Positions 53,101-64,000 of a DNA stretch of 64,000 bases are shown piece by piece. Origin of the DNA: Globisporangium splendens (taxonomy: Eukaryota; Oomycota; Peronosporomycetes; Pythiales; Pythiaceae); contig VFIW01000152.1 of NCBI GenBank assembly GCA_006386115.1, forward strand, positions 22,133 through 86,132. The letters run 5' to 3'. The first letter of the stretch is position 1. Each line of letters begins with the position of its first letter. A program made the position numbers and the translations under genes. The notes under the pieces are model-generated. The model had not been told where the DNA came from, searched no databases, and worked only from the letters and a program-made list of their open reading frames with translations.

Positions 53101-55139
53101 GAAAGACGATCTGAAGCAGCAAATGGAATCCTTGCTACCGACCCTGGATCTTGAGTGGAGATCAGACGGACGTGTAGGTGTGTACTTTGGGAGAAAACCT
53201 GAGCAGACGATTCATCAACTATCGGAAGAGACTCGAGCCTTCTGGCCATCCTTTCAGTGGAACGACAACCCCTGGATAATCGACAGTCAAGGCGAGCAGT
53301 ATACAGTCAAAAAGGTTCCTTTCCTGAAGGAATGCAATTTGACCAGCTTCAACGTGAGACGGGAAGAAGAGCGAGTGTTCTCCGTGCGGCTACCAACCAT
53401 GACGGCGACTCTCACGTTCAAACGAATGACCACCTTGCGAAAACTCGTAACCAGCATCATTCTATGCTCACCAGGAGATAGAAATCGATGCAGGCAACCA
53501 GTTGAACAGTCACCAGGAGCCGTGGAGCAGGAAACACACAAAACGAGAGTACAAGTGGATCAGCAACGGCATGGGAACCATCATCGCGGTGCCAGTATCG
53601 GAGGGGAGCCACACGGACTACATCCAGATGCAACGGCAAGCAAACGGAGTTCTCTGGACAGTGACCGACTGGGCTGGGGATGCTATCTGTCAACAAGACG
53701 TGGCAATGATCGAAGAAGAAATAAAAACTGTAGGGTGGACATTCAAACCGCACCCGCTCACGACTCACTGTCCGTGGCTGGTGCATGAACGTACTCCCCC
53801 AAAGAGCATCCAGAAGACAATTGACCGAGCACGAACACAAAGGTTGCACAGCAAGTTGTATCAAGGTCTCGGAGGACTCATAGACAAGCTCAACGAAGTC
53901 GCGAAAACTGACCAGTGGTACAGCCATGTGCAGTACCGACTACCAGCAGATCTATGGAAACAACGAGGATGTCTTACGCCGTATCAGATGTGGACGACAT
54001 ACCGGATCTCTACGATGCAGCTCAACCTATTCCATCCGGGAAGGATCGAGTCTCCAGCGTGCCCAAGCAATGCCGGATGTGGGGAGACAAAAGAAACTAT
54101 CTCACACATAGTCTGGAGTTGCAAGCGAGCACAAGCCGCGTGGACGGCCTTCCTCGGACGATGGATGGGCCGAACATTGACGGAGCAAGCACTCAACCTC
54201 TTCTTGCCTCATATTGCTAGCCGCACAGCACCGCCAGGTCAACGATCTTTGCTCCGGGAATTGGAAAAGCGCTTCGGGTTCATTACTCCGGAACACTCGA
54301 CAGCACTACAGAAACTTTGGTTTATCGTAACATCAAGCATCCCAGTATTGTTGTGGAGAACGAGAGTGGAAATAGTGCATGAACGGCAACACGTCACTAT
54401 CGAAGAAAGTACCCAGCGAGTGTGGACAGCGTGTGTGATGCAAGTGCGGGCTGTGGCTCATCGGATGAGAACGCTCAAAGGAGAAAAGATCGATGCAACT
54501 TGCCTGAGCCAACTGCTCAGCGTACTGGAGAGACAAGACTTGTCGCGCCAACTAGAAACATGGGCGACGGCGCGTTTGTATTTCGATGGAGGTGCACGCG
54601 GCAACCCAGGTCCAGGAGGCAGCGGATGGGCACTCATCTTCCTGAATGAACGCAGAAATCGATGGGAACTCAAAGCATGCGGCTATGCGTACATGGGACC
54701 AGAAGTCACGAACAATTGGTGCGAATACAGCGCGCTGAAAGATGGTCTGGCATACAGTGCACACTACCTGCAGCATTATGAAGTCAAGTTGGAAGTCTTC
54801 GGAGACAGCCAAATGATTATCGCAGCCCAGAACGGGTTCTCTTCTATACACCAGACCAAGTTGCAGCCACTAGCAGTTCGGGTAAACCAAATCATCGGCA
54901 ACTTTGCATGGACCTCCTGGAATCACACAAAACGAGAACAAAACAAAATGGCCGACCTTCTCGCCAACATGGCAATGAACTCCAAGACTGCGAAGATACT
55001 CACCGACGAATCGCGGGGAAATGATCAAGTTCTTATGTCCCAAGTCGCAGCTCTACTCGACAATGATATCGGTGCCACACCGTCACAACTAAGAAACACC
55101 TCACTGTCAGCAGTGTTGATGAGACTCAGGAATTCTTAA
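50109..55139 (+). pseudogene. LINE copy 1 ORF2: endonuclease, RT, finger, RNase H (broken)
   Basis: Domains in order: APE-type endonuclease (VLTQNVCGFKKKERTK, IIYLQETRI, then GGDFNC in a shifted frame), reverse transcriptase (VIPLRKKGDSPNPLDYRPI, GFVRDRLMENAI, GIRQGCPLAPLLF, catalytic FVDD at 52322-52333), a Cys/His cluster (CPSNAGC, then H and C about 54060-54115), and RNase H (LYFDGGARGNPGPGGSGWAL from about 54577; FGDSQMIIAA and KMADLLANM supply the other acids). Relative to copy 2 it has a 2-bp gain near 50613, TGA at 52562 in place of TGG, and a 1-bp gain near 53475. In the upstream A-tract it has seven A where copy 2 has eight, so the usable start here is the ATG at 50109. Confidence 0.88.
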
Positions 55140-55174
55140 ACTGTATGTAGACCATAAGTTCAATAGAATTACCT

Positions 55175-55202
55175 TCTCTCTCTCTCTCTCTCTCTGGATC
55201 AA
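55175..55202. repeat. (CT)n microsatellite followed by GGATCAA, right of LINE copy 1
   Basis: A shorter CT run than on the left side, ending in the same GGATCAA. It directly follows the short 3' UTR of copy 1. Confidence 0.8.
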
Positions 55203-55205
55203 TGG

Positions 55206-55353
55206 GAGACTATCGGTGCGATTGTGCGACATGGAAAGTACCACTGTAGCCAGGCTTTCACATGGCTACTTTGTTCATGATTGCGGCCACCGTAACACGT
55301 AAACGCACCTCGCGAATGGACCAACTAACGTGCTCTAAATGGAAGATGGGGGC
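55206..55353 (+). repeat. Right arm of ~148-bp inverted repeat
   Basis: Reverse complement of 45711-45858. Its outer end (GGGGGC) abuts the first base of LINE copy 2. It contains no open frame. Confidence 0.9.
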
Positions 55354-55537
55354 ACTTTCGATCTAGCCTTATAAAGGACAGACAGCCTTGGTACCAGCTG
55401 TTTGTATCGAGAGTATAAGTACCACGACGACAATCGACAGGCCACTACAAAGATCATCGGAAAGGGGTGAGTATACTGAACTGAGTATACAAGCCTCTAT
55501 AAAGAGCGACAAGCGACAGCTTTCTCCTGAGGTCACC

Positions 55538-58500
55538 ATGATGAACATGGAGCAACCAAAGGAGGGGGCTGCGCGGAAGGAAGCTCCGGACGGAGTTTCC
55601 ACGAAGACCGCCATCACGCTGCGGAGTGGGCGGGCGGAAGGCGATGCAGAGATGGCAGTACGAGCGTCACAGCACGGGAAAGGGGGAGCCCCAGATCCTG
55701 TGCGCACGAGCGATACGGTCCAATTAAAAGCTGGAGGACAAGACAAGTCTGGGGCCATTGAGGAAGGCACGACGCCAACACGTGCGGAAGGCTCTCGAAA
55801 AGTAGCGCCGACAGAGACGGCACCATTGGAGAGATACGAAGCCCTCGCCGCGAAGTTGCGTTTGTCACCAAACGCGGTCAACAGAGTGGAGATTGAATAC
55901 GAAGTGCGGTTAATGTTCACAGCTCTTTACAACGGGATGCGGATTCTGGAGAAACCAAAAAAGGCGAACGACAATTACCCAACACTAAACGGAGAAGAAG
56001 CGGACGCGCTGGTGGACCTATTCCGTCTACTGGCAATTGAAAAGGGAAAATCCTTTCCGGAGTGGAAGCGGACGATCCAAGATTTATGCAAGGATATGCA
56101 CCGGTCGTCGTGGACAGTGGTAGCGCTTATCCAAAAGAGAATTGACCAAAACAGGCTCGCAGCAGAAACCAAGGCTTCGCCATGGGGTTCGCAAACGAGC
56201 ACCAACAATCAAACAAACGTCAAAGAGCAAGGCACCCAGCCCTTCATTTTCAAATCGAACAAATACTCGGAGGAGGAACAACGCAACATGATCCGACACT
56301 GCAAGCAAAAGTTCGAGTACTCAGTGACCCTGCGCCAGCCGACAACGATGGAATGGGATATAATGCTAGCGATCGTGGAAGGCGAACTCCTGATTCGACA
56401 CTTGCCTCAATTCCTTCGATGAGTGTGTGGTGGGGACACCCTCTTCCGTTTCCAGAACACCATCGCAGCTCAGGTGGAAGGAGAGCTGGTCGGCAAATTA
56501 TCGGATGCGACGCAAGTCTACAAAGATCATCAGTCGACCGGACGAATCGTGGAAGCCATCTTGCAAGCAGCGAGATTCTGCAATGACGGCAAAATGGAAG
56601 AGACAATGGCGATGCTGAGAGACCTCAAAGCTGCGGAATATAATGACAGCACTCACTCTCTTCACTTCTATTTCTTTGACAGGAGCACAGCTGCGAAATG
56701 AGACAGAATGACGATCCACTTCCGACGCCAATTGGTGCATCTCATATCCGCGCATCCGACGGAGACAACCGGAGAGCGACCGGAGGCAAAGAGCGTGTGG
56801 AACAGGCAATTGGGAGCGGACGGGCTACAGAATGCAGAATCGAGATCCAGGTACAAAATTCAGCTTTTGAACACTGCTCGCTCAATGAATATGTCCCTGT
56901 TTTTAGAATACTTGAAGCAGACGACAGGCAAGCGATTCTACGCCTACCCACTCGATAAATATGGTCCAATATCCCACCAATCGCAGTGGTGGGAGGTGCT
57001 CTTTGAAGAGGAATCATGTCCAAAAGCGCTTATCGAAGTCAGACGAATTATTTGGAGAGGGCGAACGATCATCCTTCACCACGCATCCAAGTACCGAATG
57101 GCTCCTTGTTTAATCTGCTGGGTCAGCGGACCTTTCGCGCGAACCGTGTCAAGGCAACGGAACATGAATAAAACTAACCACTGTATTCACGCAGACGATG
57201 AGATCGTGAGTACACGTCCCGAGAAGCCAGCACTTTCACCATTGCCGCGGAATTAAGGAGTTCTGTCTCAGAGCGGCATTGCCCAAAAAGAAACAGCCAC
57301 TCACCCACAAGAAATCCTCCTCCAGTGGGGAAAACCAGCCGAGGCGAGAACAACTAATCCCGTGACGCCTGATGGAGACAAACACGTCAGCCCACAACCC
57401 AACTCCAACCCAAATGATCTAACAAAAAATTGGTCGTTTAAGTGGAAAACAGAATTTCAGTACAGAAACCGCATCTCAAAAACAGGCGAAGGCTGAACCC
57501 AACGATGTGAGCCCTCGAACGCAAAAGACCCGGGGCTCAAAGGCAATCCAGAAAAACGGTCCCAAGACAAATTTTCCAAGGATGACCTCCGGTGGGCACA
57601 AGAGCTATGATGCGCTTCCGACGAGATATGGACGAGTTAATGAAGGTGCACGTGGAAAGACAAACCGAGCTCAACCCGAATCGCAACGACATCATGGACT
57701 GGGATGAGGAGTACACGATTCAAGACGTGATGGACGCCAACGGACTTGCAGAAGCAACAACACCACCTACCGGAAATTGCCAATTTTATGCAGTGGCGGA
57801 AGCGATGCTCCAAATCACGCATGACAACATGGCCAATGAGAAGCTGATCGAGGCCACGGCGAACAGAATCAAGCAAAGCATGAACGCGGCCGCACGTCTC
57901 AACTTCGATCTCGAATTTCCTGAAGGAACTCATTTGAGAATACTCGAAGCACTGAGGAGAGGGGATCGGAAAATGAGCCCAAAAGAAAGGAGAGCAGATG
58001 TTCTCGACTATTTCAGTGATATCGCAAGCAGCTCCTCCAGCCGATCTTCCACGCTGCCAGGATCCCTGTGGGGTGAACCGGAGTCCTTGCGGATGGCTGC
58101 CAAGGCTTTGCAGAGAAAAATCTTCGTGCTGATCGAGACAACGTACGGAGACCGCAAGGGCTTTGCAATTTACAAGCCGCAATCCAGAGTCCATGGAGGC
58201 GGCCAGTTTTTGTCAGCCAAAGAATATGCGTGCACAGAGAAGCAATGGGAAGACGAGCTCCGTCAAGACAGAAACGAAGCAGCGGCCACGAGCAGTCCGC
58301 TACCAATTGTGATGAAATTCGCAAACGAACACTACAACAGTCTGCACTTCAGAACCTTTAACGACCCAACGCCACTGGCGAATATGACGAGCTCATCATT
58401 AGCGAAGCATCTCCAAGGATCCGTGAGGGGCAAGACGGAGCTCAAGACGGACCGATCTGGTCAATTCGAATGCGAACGAGAAACAGACGATTCAATGGAG

Positions 58501-59514
58501 GACAGCGACAATTCCAGTTTGGGAGAGTCAGTGTGGACTCCATCGCTGGACGAGCGAGAAAAGTTCGAGCCAAACCAGCTCAGCGGACAACACGGCTGGT
58601 CGTTCGCATCGCAGGAGAATCAGCTTGTGGTATATCACTCGCCCACAATCGAGTTACCTCCACAACCCAGGAAGCGAGAGAGAGACGAAACACCGACGCG
58701 CAAAGCAAAAGATGGTGACGTCGCGATAAACCTGAACAGCCCCAATGTCCCCCTCAAGAAATCCAAAACACTCTCGAGACGTTTGGCGATCGAAGGAGAC
58801 TCCGTGCAGAAACGCAGAGACCTCGAGCGCGCGCTGCAGGAGCATTGGGAAGGGTTCCAGGAGCAATGGAAGCAAGAAACCAAATGCCCCTTTCCTCTGC
58901 TCTCGTCCAATCGTGATGTATGGACGCAGGCAGCTCTCAATGAGTGGGAGCGAATTCTAGCGATGTTGAAGACGTCGCCAGGGCCGCATCACGTACTGAA
59001 TCATCTCAGCGGGCCAACGCTAGTGGACTTGACACAAGTTCTGCGCGAACAGGTGATTGAGGAAGGACTCAAACGTCTTGTACACCGCACCGATCAGGCA
59101 GAAACCAGGGTATGGATCACAGGTTGGTTTGACAGGATTGCAACGGCAACCACGAAGCAACAACGGGCCGTACTACTCAACTCCAAGGAAGACTGGTTGA
59201 CGCTTGGAAAAATGAAGTACGGTGGGCTCGAAGTTCTGCGACTTTGTCACCCGACCCAGCTAGAGAAGCTCAGCCGCTACATCATCTGCACAGTGGTGTA
59301 TGAGGAGGAGCTGCAGACGTTCAGGTCCAGTGACGCCGAAGACCCAGACATCCTGTACGAGGCGATTGAAGACTTCTGTGCGATGTTGAAGCAATCCAGA
59401 GAACTCAAAGCAGCCTTCAAGAGTGGAGAGGAGCTCAGCGAATGGTCAGCACTTTCGGTGATCATGGCTCAAGTCACCATGGAAGTGGACTCGGTCGAGC
59501 CTTCAAGGTACTAA
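55538..59514 (+). pseudogene. LINE copy 2 ORF1 (CCHC/OTU), broken
   Basis: Same architecture as copy 1 ORF1. Lesions: the shared TGA at 56420-56422, a private TGA at 56699-56701 (TGG in copy 1), and a cluster of single-base indels at about 57110-57600 that scrambles the zinc knuckle (CLICWVSGPFART). From about 57600 the frame is intact to TAA at 59512-59514, through the OTU motif TGNCQFYAVAEAM and the His of NEHYNSLHF, and including a CAG where copy 1 has a stop. The indel cluster looks more like assembly error than evolution, so the true state of this ORF is uncertain. Confidence 0.85.
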
Positions 59515-62500
59515 AGGCGCGACACCAACAGGTAACCAAGGTGGCAATAGCCCAGGCACAGAAATGTACGCCGCGCTACATGCCCTCAAGAATGCATTTT
59601 ACAAAAACCAAAAAAAAGGAAAAAAGACCATGTCCAAACACGCTACGGGTATTAACTCAGAACGTGTGCGGATTCAAAAAGAAAGAACGAACAAAATGGT
59701 TAGAGGATCTCAAGGGGGCACTAACCGCAGAAAAGTATGATATCATTTATTTACAGGAAACGAGGATCACCACAGCCAAAGAAGAAAGCAGACTCCGACA
59801 TTACTGGAACCGAATATGGGGGGTTGCAAACCTGGACGAACCAACGTCCTTTTGGTCCATCCATCCTGACGCGACCGGCGGAGTTGCAATACTCACAAAT
59901 CCGAAGACGATTAGCGAAACACAACTGATCGAGGAATCCAAGTGGACGAATCGCACAGTCGCTATCAAGTCCAAGGGAGTGGTGTGGATTAATGTGTACG
60001 CACCCAACAAGAAAGCAGAGCGAGAACACTTCTTCCGACGCCTAAACGAAGAGTTCGGGACTCATCAAGAAGCAGCAGTGCTCGGAGGAGACTTCAATTG
60101 TGTGCTCGACAAGAAACGGGACCGGTACCAAAGAGGAGTTCGGCTACCTGTGCAGTGCGAGAGTGCAGAACTGAGACGACTAGTGACGGAGTGGAACATT
60201 TACGACGCACGGGAGCTAGTGGAGGATCCGGAGTGGCCAGTGCAGAGGGAACTGACGGAGCATTTCACATACTGGAGAAAAAACTCAGCCAGTCGACTCG
60301 ACCGATTCTATATCGCAGGAAGCCTGGGCAGCACCGTGCAATGGGAGGCCATAGAGCTACCCAAGCGCTACTCGGATCACCAAGCAGTGGTGCTGCATAT
60401 GAAATGGACGAGTCAACCGCAGAGACCAAAGAGAGTGAACAAGTGCAGGTACCCGATGCGAACCTCGCGTCCTGACTTGGTGCGGACTGGGGTGCAAAAG
60501 GCAATCGTTCACGAGCTGGAGCTGATGCAGAGTGAAGAGTCAATCGTATGGAGCAACCTGGAGCAGCGTATCATCAAAGCAATACTGAGAGTAAGTCGAG
60601 CAGAGAAGCGGCAAGTACGAAGATATCGGCAAAAATTGGAGGATCAGCAGCACCGACCGGCAAACCGCACAAGGCGTCAGCTGATCGAAGAGCAAGCAAA
60701 CGCGGCAAGAGAGGCAGCAGAGTTTAAATTCGGCAAGTATATGCAAGCAACGCAGGGGGATGTTCGTCACTTCTTTCGGAGGATCGCCAACTGGCAGCGG
60801 AATCAAACAATTTCGCGATTGGAGCCGACTCCCGGAAGGTACCACTCACCAAACGCGAGTCTGGCGGACATCATGGGGGCAGAATGGCACCAAATCACTG
60901 GCCAGAGCCATGCTGCGGTCCCTCCGCAGAAGGCTGAACAGCGATTTGATGCACTGGTATACATTCCGGAAACTCGAAAAGTCACGGAAGAGCAAAACCA
61001 AGACTTGATGGCACCCATCACTGAAAAGGAAGTACGAGAGGCGATCGCGGCTTTACATCGGCATAAGGCAGGTGGCGTGGACAGTCTGAACAATGACTTC
61101 TACAAGGATTGCGAGGACGGGGTGGTCGAAGTTTTGGTGCGGGAATTCAACAACATCCAACGCGGGGCACCCATGCCACGATCATTCGGTCAAGGAATCG
61201 TGATACCGTTGCGCAAGAAAGGAGATTCGCCAAACCCCCTCGATTACAGACCAATCACTCTGCTTACGACCACTTACAAGTTGTTTGCAAAAGTCTTGGC
61301 GACAAGGCTGCAAGACGTCCTTCTGTGGATCATCGGGGAAGCACAACAAGGCTTTGTACGCGACCGACTGATGGAGAACGCGATCCTCATCATGCAAGCC
61401 GCATTGGACAAAGCGTACCACAACAACGGTGAAGGGTTGGATGACGCTCCGGGAATTGCGATGCTTGACTTCATGAAGGCTTACGACACGTTGGACAGAG
61501 ATTTTCTGTATCTTGTGCTGAGCAAGTTCGGCTTTGGGCGACAATTTGTGGATTTAGTACGTCGAATGCACTCGGACACTACGGCGCAGTACCTGGTGAA
61601 CGGTGAAGTGTCGAGAGAATGGGAGGTCAAGTCGGGAATTCGTCAAGGTTGCCCCCTGGCCCCTCTGCTGTTTATTGTCGCCGCGGAGATTCTCGCACTA
61701 GCAGTACAACAAGACCCCCATCTGGAAGGAATTCCTGTGACCAGATCCGGAGCAGAACCCCATCTCATTTCGACCTTCGTCGACGACTCCGCCGTCTTTT
61801 TGAAGCAAGGGAAACAGCTGCCTCGACTCATGCAGCTGCTGTCCGAGTTCGGTAAGCAATCAGGTCTGCACGTGCAACCAACGAAAAGCAGCTACATCTG
61901 TCTCAACACAGCAGTAGTCCAGGAACAAAGATGCGGCATTCCAATTCTGAAGCATGGAGAGACGGTGAGATACCTTGGCATCCAAATAGGTACCGGGAAC
62001 ATCACACAAGCTAATTGGGAGGACCGCCTGCAAAAGCTCCGAACCAGATTGATCATCGCGGCCAAAGTCTCCAACAGTGTGGTGGGGAGAGTGCTTATAC
62101 TGAATTCGATCTTACTGCCGTCGATTCTGTTCACTGCCGGCTACATCAAGCCCCCAGCGAAAGTCGTGGATCAGCTAGTGAATCTACAAAAGCAATTTTT
62201 GTGGAAATCGACACTTGGCACAGACGGCACGAGGCACAAGGTGAGTCCTTCCCTGCTCTACTTGCCAGTCAAGGAAGGAGGCATAGGTCTCTACTCAATA
62301 CCTCTTGCAATAAAGCGACAAGCGATGCGGCGGACAACTCGGTGGCTTCAGCGAGCGCGAGACAAGTATACAGAAGCTTGGCATGAACAAGTGCATCGGG
62401 ACAAAAGTCAAAACCGGGGATGTTGCGCGATTTCACCAAAGGAGCGAAGCCAGCTAGCACAGACAAGGCTGTACCAGACGAACAATATCCACAGACTCGG

Positions 62501-64000
62501 GTGGGAGTATCTCTGTGAAGACCTGGTGGTGGCAGAGAGACGCAATCCCGCGTGGAAAGACGATCTGAAGCAGCAAATGGAATCCTTGCTACCGACCCTG
62601 GACCTTGAGTGGAGATCAGACGGACGTGTAGGTGTGTACTTTGGAAGAAACCTGAGCAGACGATTCATCAACTATCGGAAGAGACTCGAGCCTTCTGGCC
62701 ATCCTTTCAGTGGAACGACAACCCCTGGGTAATCGACAGTCAAGGCGAGCAGTATACAGTCAAAACGGTTCCTTTCCTGAAGGAATGCAATTTGGCCAGC
62801 TTCAACGTGAGACGGGAGGAAGAGCGAGTGTTCTCCGTGCGGCTACCAACCATGAAGGCGACTCTAACGTTCAAACGAATGACCACCTTGCGAAAACTCG
62901 TAACCAGCATCATTCTATGCTCACCGGAGATAGAAATCGGTGCAGGCAACCAGTTGAACAGTCACCAGGAGCCGTGGAGCAGGAAACACACAAAACGAGA
63001 GTACAAGTGGATCAGCAACGGCATGGGAACCATCATCGCGGTGCCAGTATCGGAGGGGAGCCACACGGACTACATTCAGATGCAACGGCAAGCAAACGGA
63101 GTTCTCTGGACAGTGACCGACTGGGCTGGGGATGCTACCTGTCAACAAGACGTGGCAATGATCGAAGAAGAAATAGAAACCGTAGGGTGGACATTCAAAC
63201 CTCACCCGCTCACGACTCACTGTCCGTGGCTGGTGCATGAACGTACTCCCCCAAACAGTATCCAGAAGACAATTGACCGAGCACGAACACGGAGGCTGCA
63301 CAGCAAGTTGTATCAAGGTCTCGGAGGACTCATAGACAAGCTCAACGAAGTCGCGAAAACTGACCAGTGGTACAGTCATGTGCAGTATCGACTACCAGCA
63401 GATCTATGGAAACAACGAGGATGTCTTACGCCGTATCAGATGTGGACGACATACCGGATCTCTACGATGCAGCTCAACCTATTCCATCCGGGAAGGATCG
63501 AGTCTCCAGCGTGCCCAAGCAATGCCGGATGTGGGGAGATAAAAGAAACTATCTCACACATAGTCTGGAGTTGCAAGCGAGCACAAGCCGCGTGGACGGC
63601 CTTCCTCGGACGATGGATGGGCCGAGCATTGACAGAGCAAGCACTCAACCTCTTCCTGCCTCATATTGCTAGCCGCACAGCACCGCCAGGTCAACGATCT
63701 GTGCTCCGGGAATTGGAAAAGCACTTCGGGTTCATTACTCCGGAACACTCGACAGCACTACAGAAACTGTGGTTTATCGTCACATCAAGCATCCCAGTAT
63801 TGTTGTGGAGAACGAGAGTGGAGATAGTGCATGAACGACAACATCTCACTATCGAAGAAAGTACCCAGCGAGTGTGGACAGCGTGTGTGATGCAAGTGCG
63901 GGCCGTGGCTCATCGGATGAGAACGCTCAAAGGAGAAAAGATCGATGCAACTTGCCTGAGCCAACTGCTCAGCGTACTGGAGAGACAAGACTTGTCGCGC
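59442..64000 (+). pseudogene. LINE copy 2 ORF2, partial (endonuclease, RT, finger)
   Basis: Frame open from the ATG at 59442, overlapping the ORF1 end by 73 bp; the ATG at 59580 is an alternative start. It runs to about 62732 through complete endonuclease (VLTQNVCGF, YLQETRI, GGDFNCVLD, YSDHQAVVL) and reverse transcriptase domains (DYRPITLL, IAMLDFMKAYDTLD, GIRQGCPLAPLLF, FVDDSAVF). A single A is missing near 62647-62650 relative to copy 1, shifting the frame. Downstream sequence in the correct frame appears open to the window edge, including the CPSNAGC Cys/His cluster near 63510-63570. Apart from that one deletion the ORF looks functional. The RNase H domain would lie beyond 64000. Confidence 0.88.

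Larger units (their letters stand above)
45897..55202 (+). mobile_element. Non-LTR retrotransposon (LINE) copy 1
   Basis: Long LINE of about 9.3 kb. The left boundary is where identity with copy 2 begins (CACTTTCGATCTAGCC). The right end is a 3' UTR of only about 35 bp followed by (CT)n-GGATCAA. No long terminal repeats are present. ORF1 (CCHC knuckle, OTU protease domain) and ORF2 (APE endonuclease, reverse transcriptase, Cys/His finger, RNase H) follow the standard LINE order. TATAAAGG at 45914-45921, within the leader, could belong to an internal promoter. Both ORFs carry lesions, so this copy is not autonomous as assembled. The domain order recalls RNase H-bearing LINE groups such as I/Tad; the exact clade needs a phylogeny. 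Confidence 0.92.
55353..64000 (+). mobile_element. Non-LTR retrotransposon (LINE) copy 2, cut by window end
   Basis: Begins with the same CACTTTCGATCTAGCC as copy 1, in the same orientation. It runs to the window edge, just before the RNase H domain. Over most of its length only scattered single-base differences separate it from copy 1, implying recent movement or duplication. The exception is 57110-57600, where single-base insertions and deletions occur every few tens of bases. Leader features (TATAAAGG at 55370-55377) are retained. Confidence 0.92.

Noticed and set aside
45897..64000. LTR retrotransposon or viral insertion
   Set aside because: No long terminal repeats, integrase or aspartic protease are seen. 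The APE endonuclease plus RT order is that of a non-LTR element.
1..64000. CRISPR arrays, rRNA or bacterial operons
   Set aside because: No regularly spaced repeats, rRNA-like conserved stretches or ribosome-binding-site-linked gene strings were seen. Genes have spliceosomal introns.

Overview
The window reads as nuclear DNA of an oomycete, probably of the Phytophthora / downy-mildew group. The reasons are compact genes on both strands, single-exon genes or very short GT-AG introns (69-222 bp), oomycete-type initiator motifs (CAYTYNCAWTT-like) a few tens of bases upstream of several start codons, cell-surface GH6 cellulases, and a mixture of housekeeping genes with transposon debris. No bacterial operon structure is visible. 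The assignment is inferred from gene content and signals, not from a database search.

Left part (1-14 kb): a DEP-glutathione-peroxidase fusion with a lost catalytic cysteine, two tandem mitochondrial oxoglutarate/malate-type carriers (minus strand), a transmembrane TKL receptor-like kinase, a small Cys-pair protein with a tandem repeat, and an HSF-type transcription factor (minus strand).

Centre (16-32 kb): a two-exon 8-amino-7-oxononanoate synthase (biotin pathway); broken copies of a multi-pass membrane protein family whose intact member lies at 40.8-42.5 kb; a PX-domain protein; the remnant of an endonuclease IV; mitochondrial ribosomal protein mL46; an unknown nuclear-type protein divergent from a membrane-anchored ankyrin protein; and a hAT/BED transposase-derived gene that looks domesticated.

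Cell-surface block (32.6-39 kb): two GH6 cellobiohydrolase-like proteins (one with a GPI-type C-terminus, one with a Ser/Thr linker and a transmembrane helix) flank a mucin-like transmembrane protein, all on the plus strand. These probably act at the hyphal wall or the plant interface. Next come a rearranged quinone-oxidoreductase pseudogene, the intact membrane-family gene and the intact quinone oxidoreductase.

Right part (45.7-64 kb): two nearly identical head-to-tail copies of an unusually long (about 9.3 kb) non-LTR retrotransposon. Its first reading frame carries a CCHC knuckle and an OTU-type cysteine protease domain. Its second carries an APE-type endonuclease, reverse transcriptase, a Cys/His finger and RNase H. 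Both copies share an in-frame TGA inside ORF1, and copy 1 is flanked by a near-perfect inverted repeat of about 148 bp. This pair is the most unusual part of the window.
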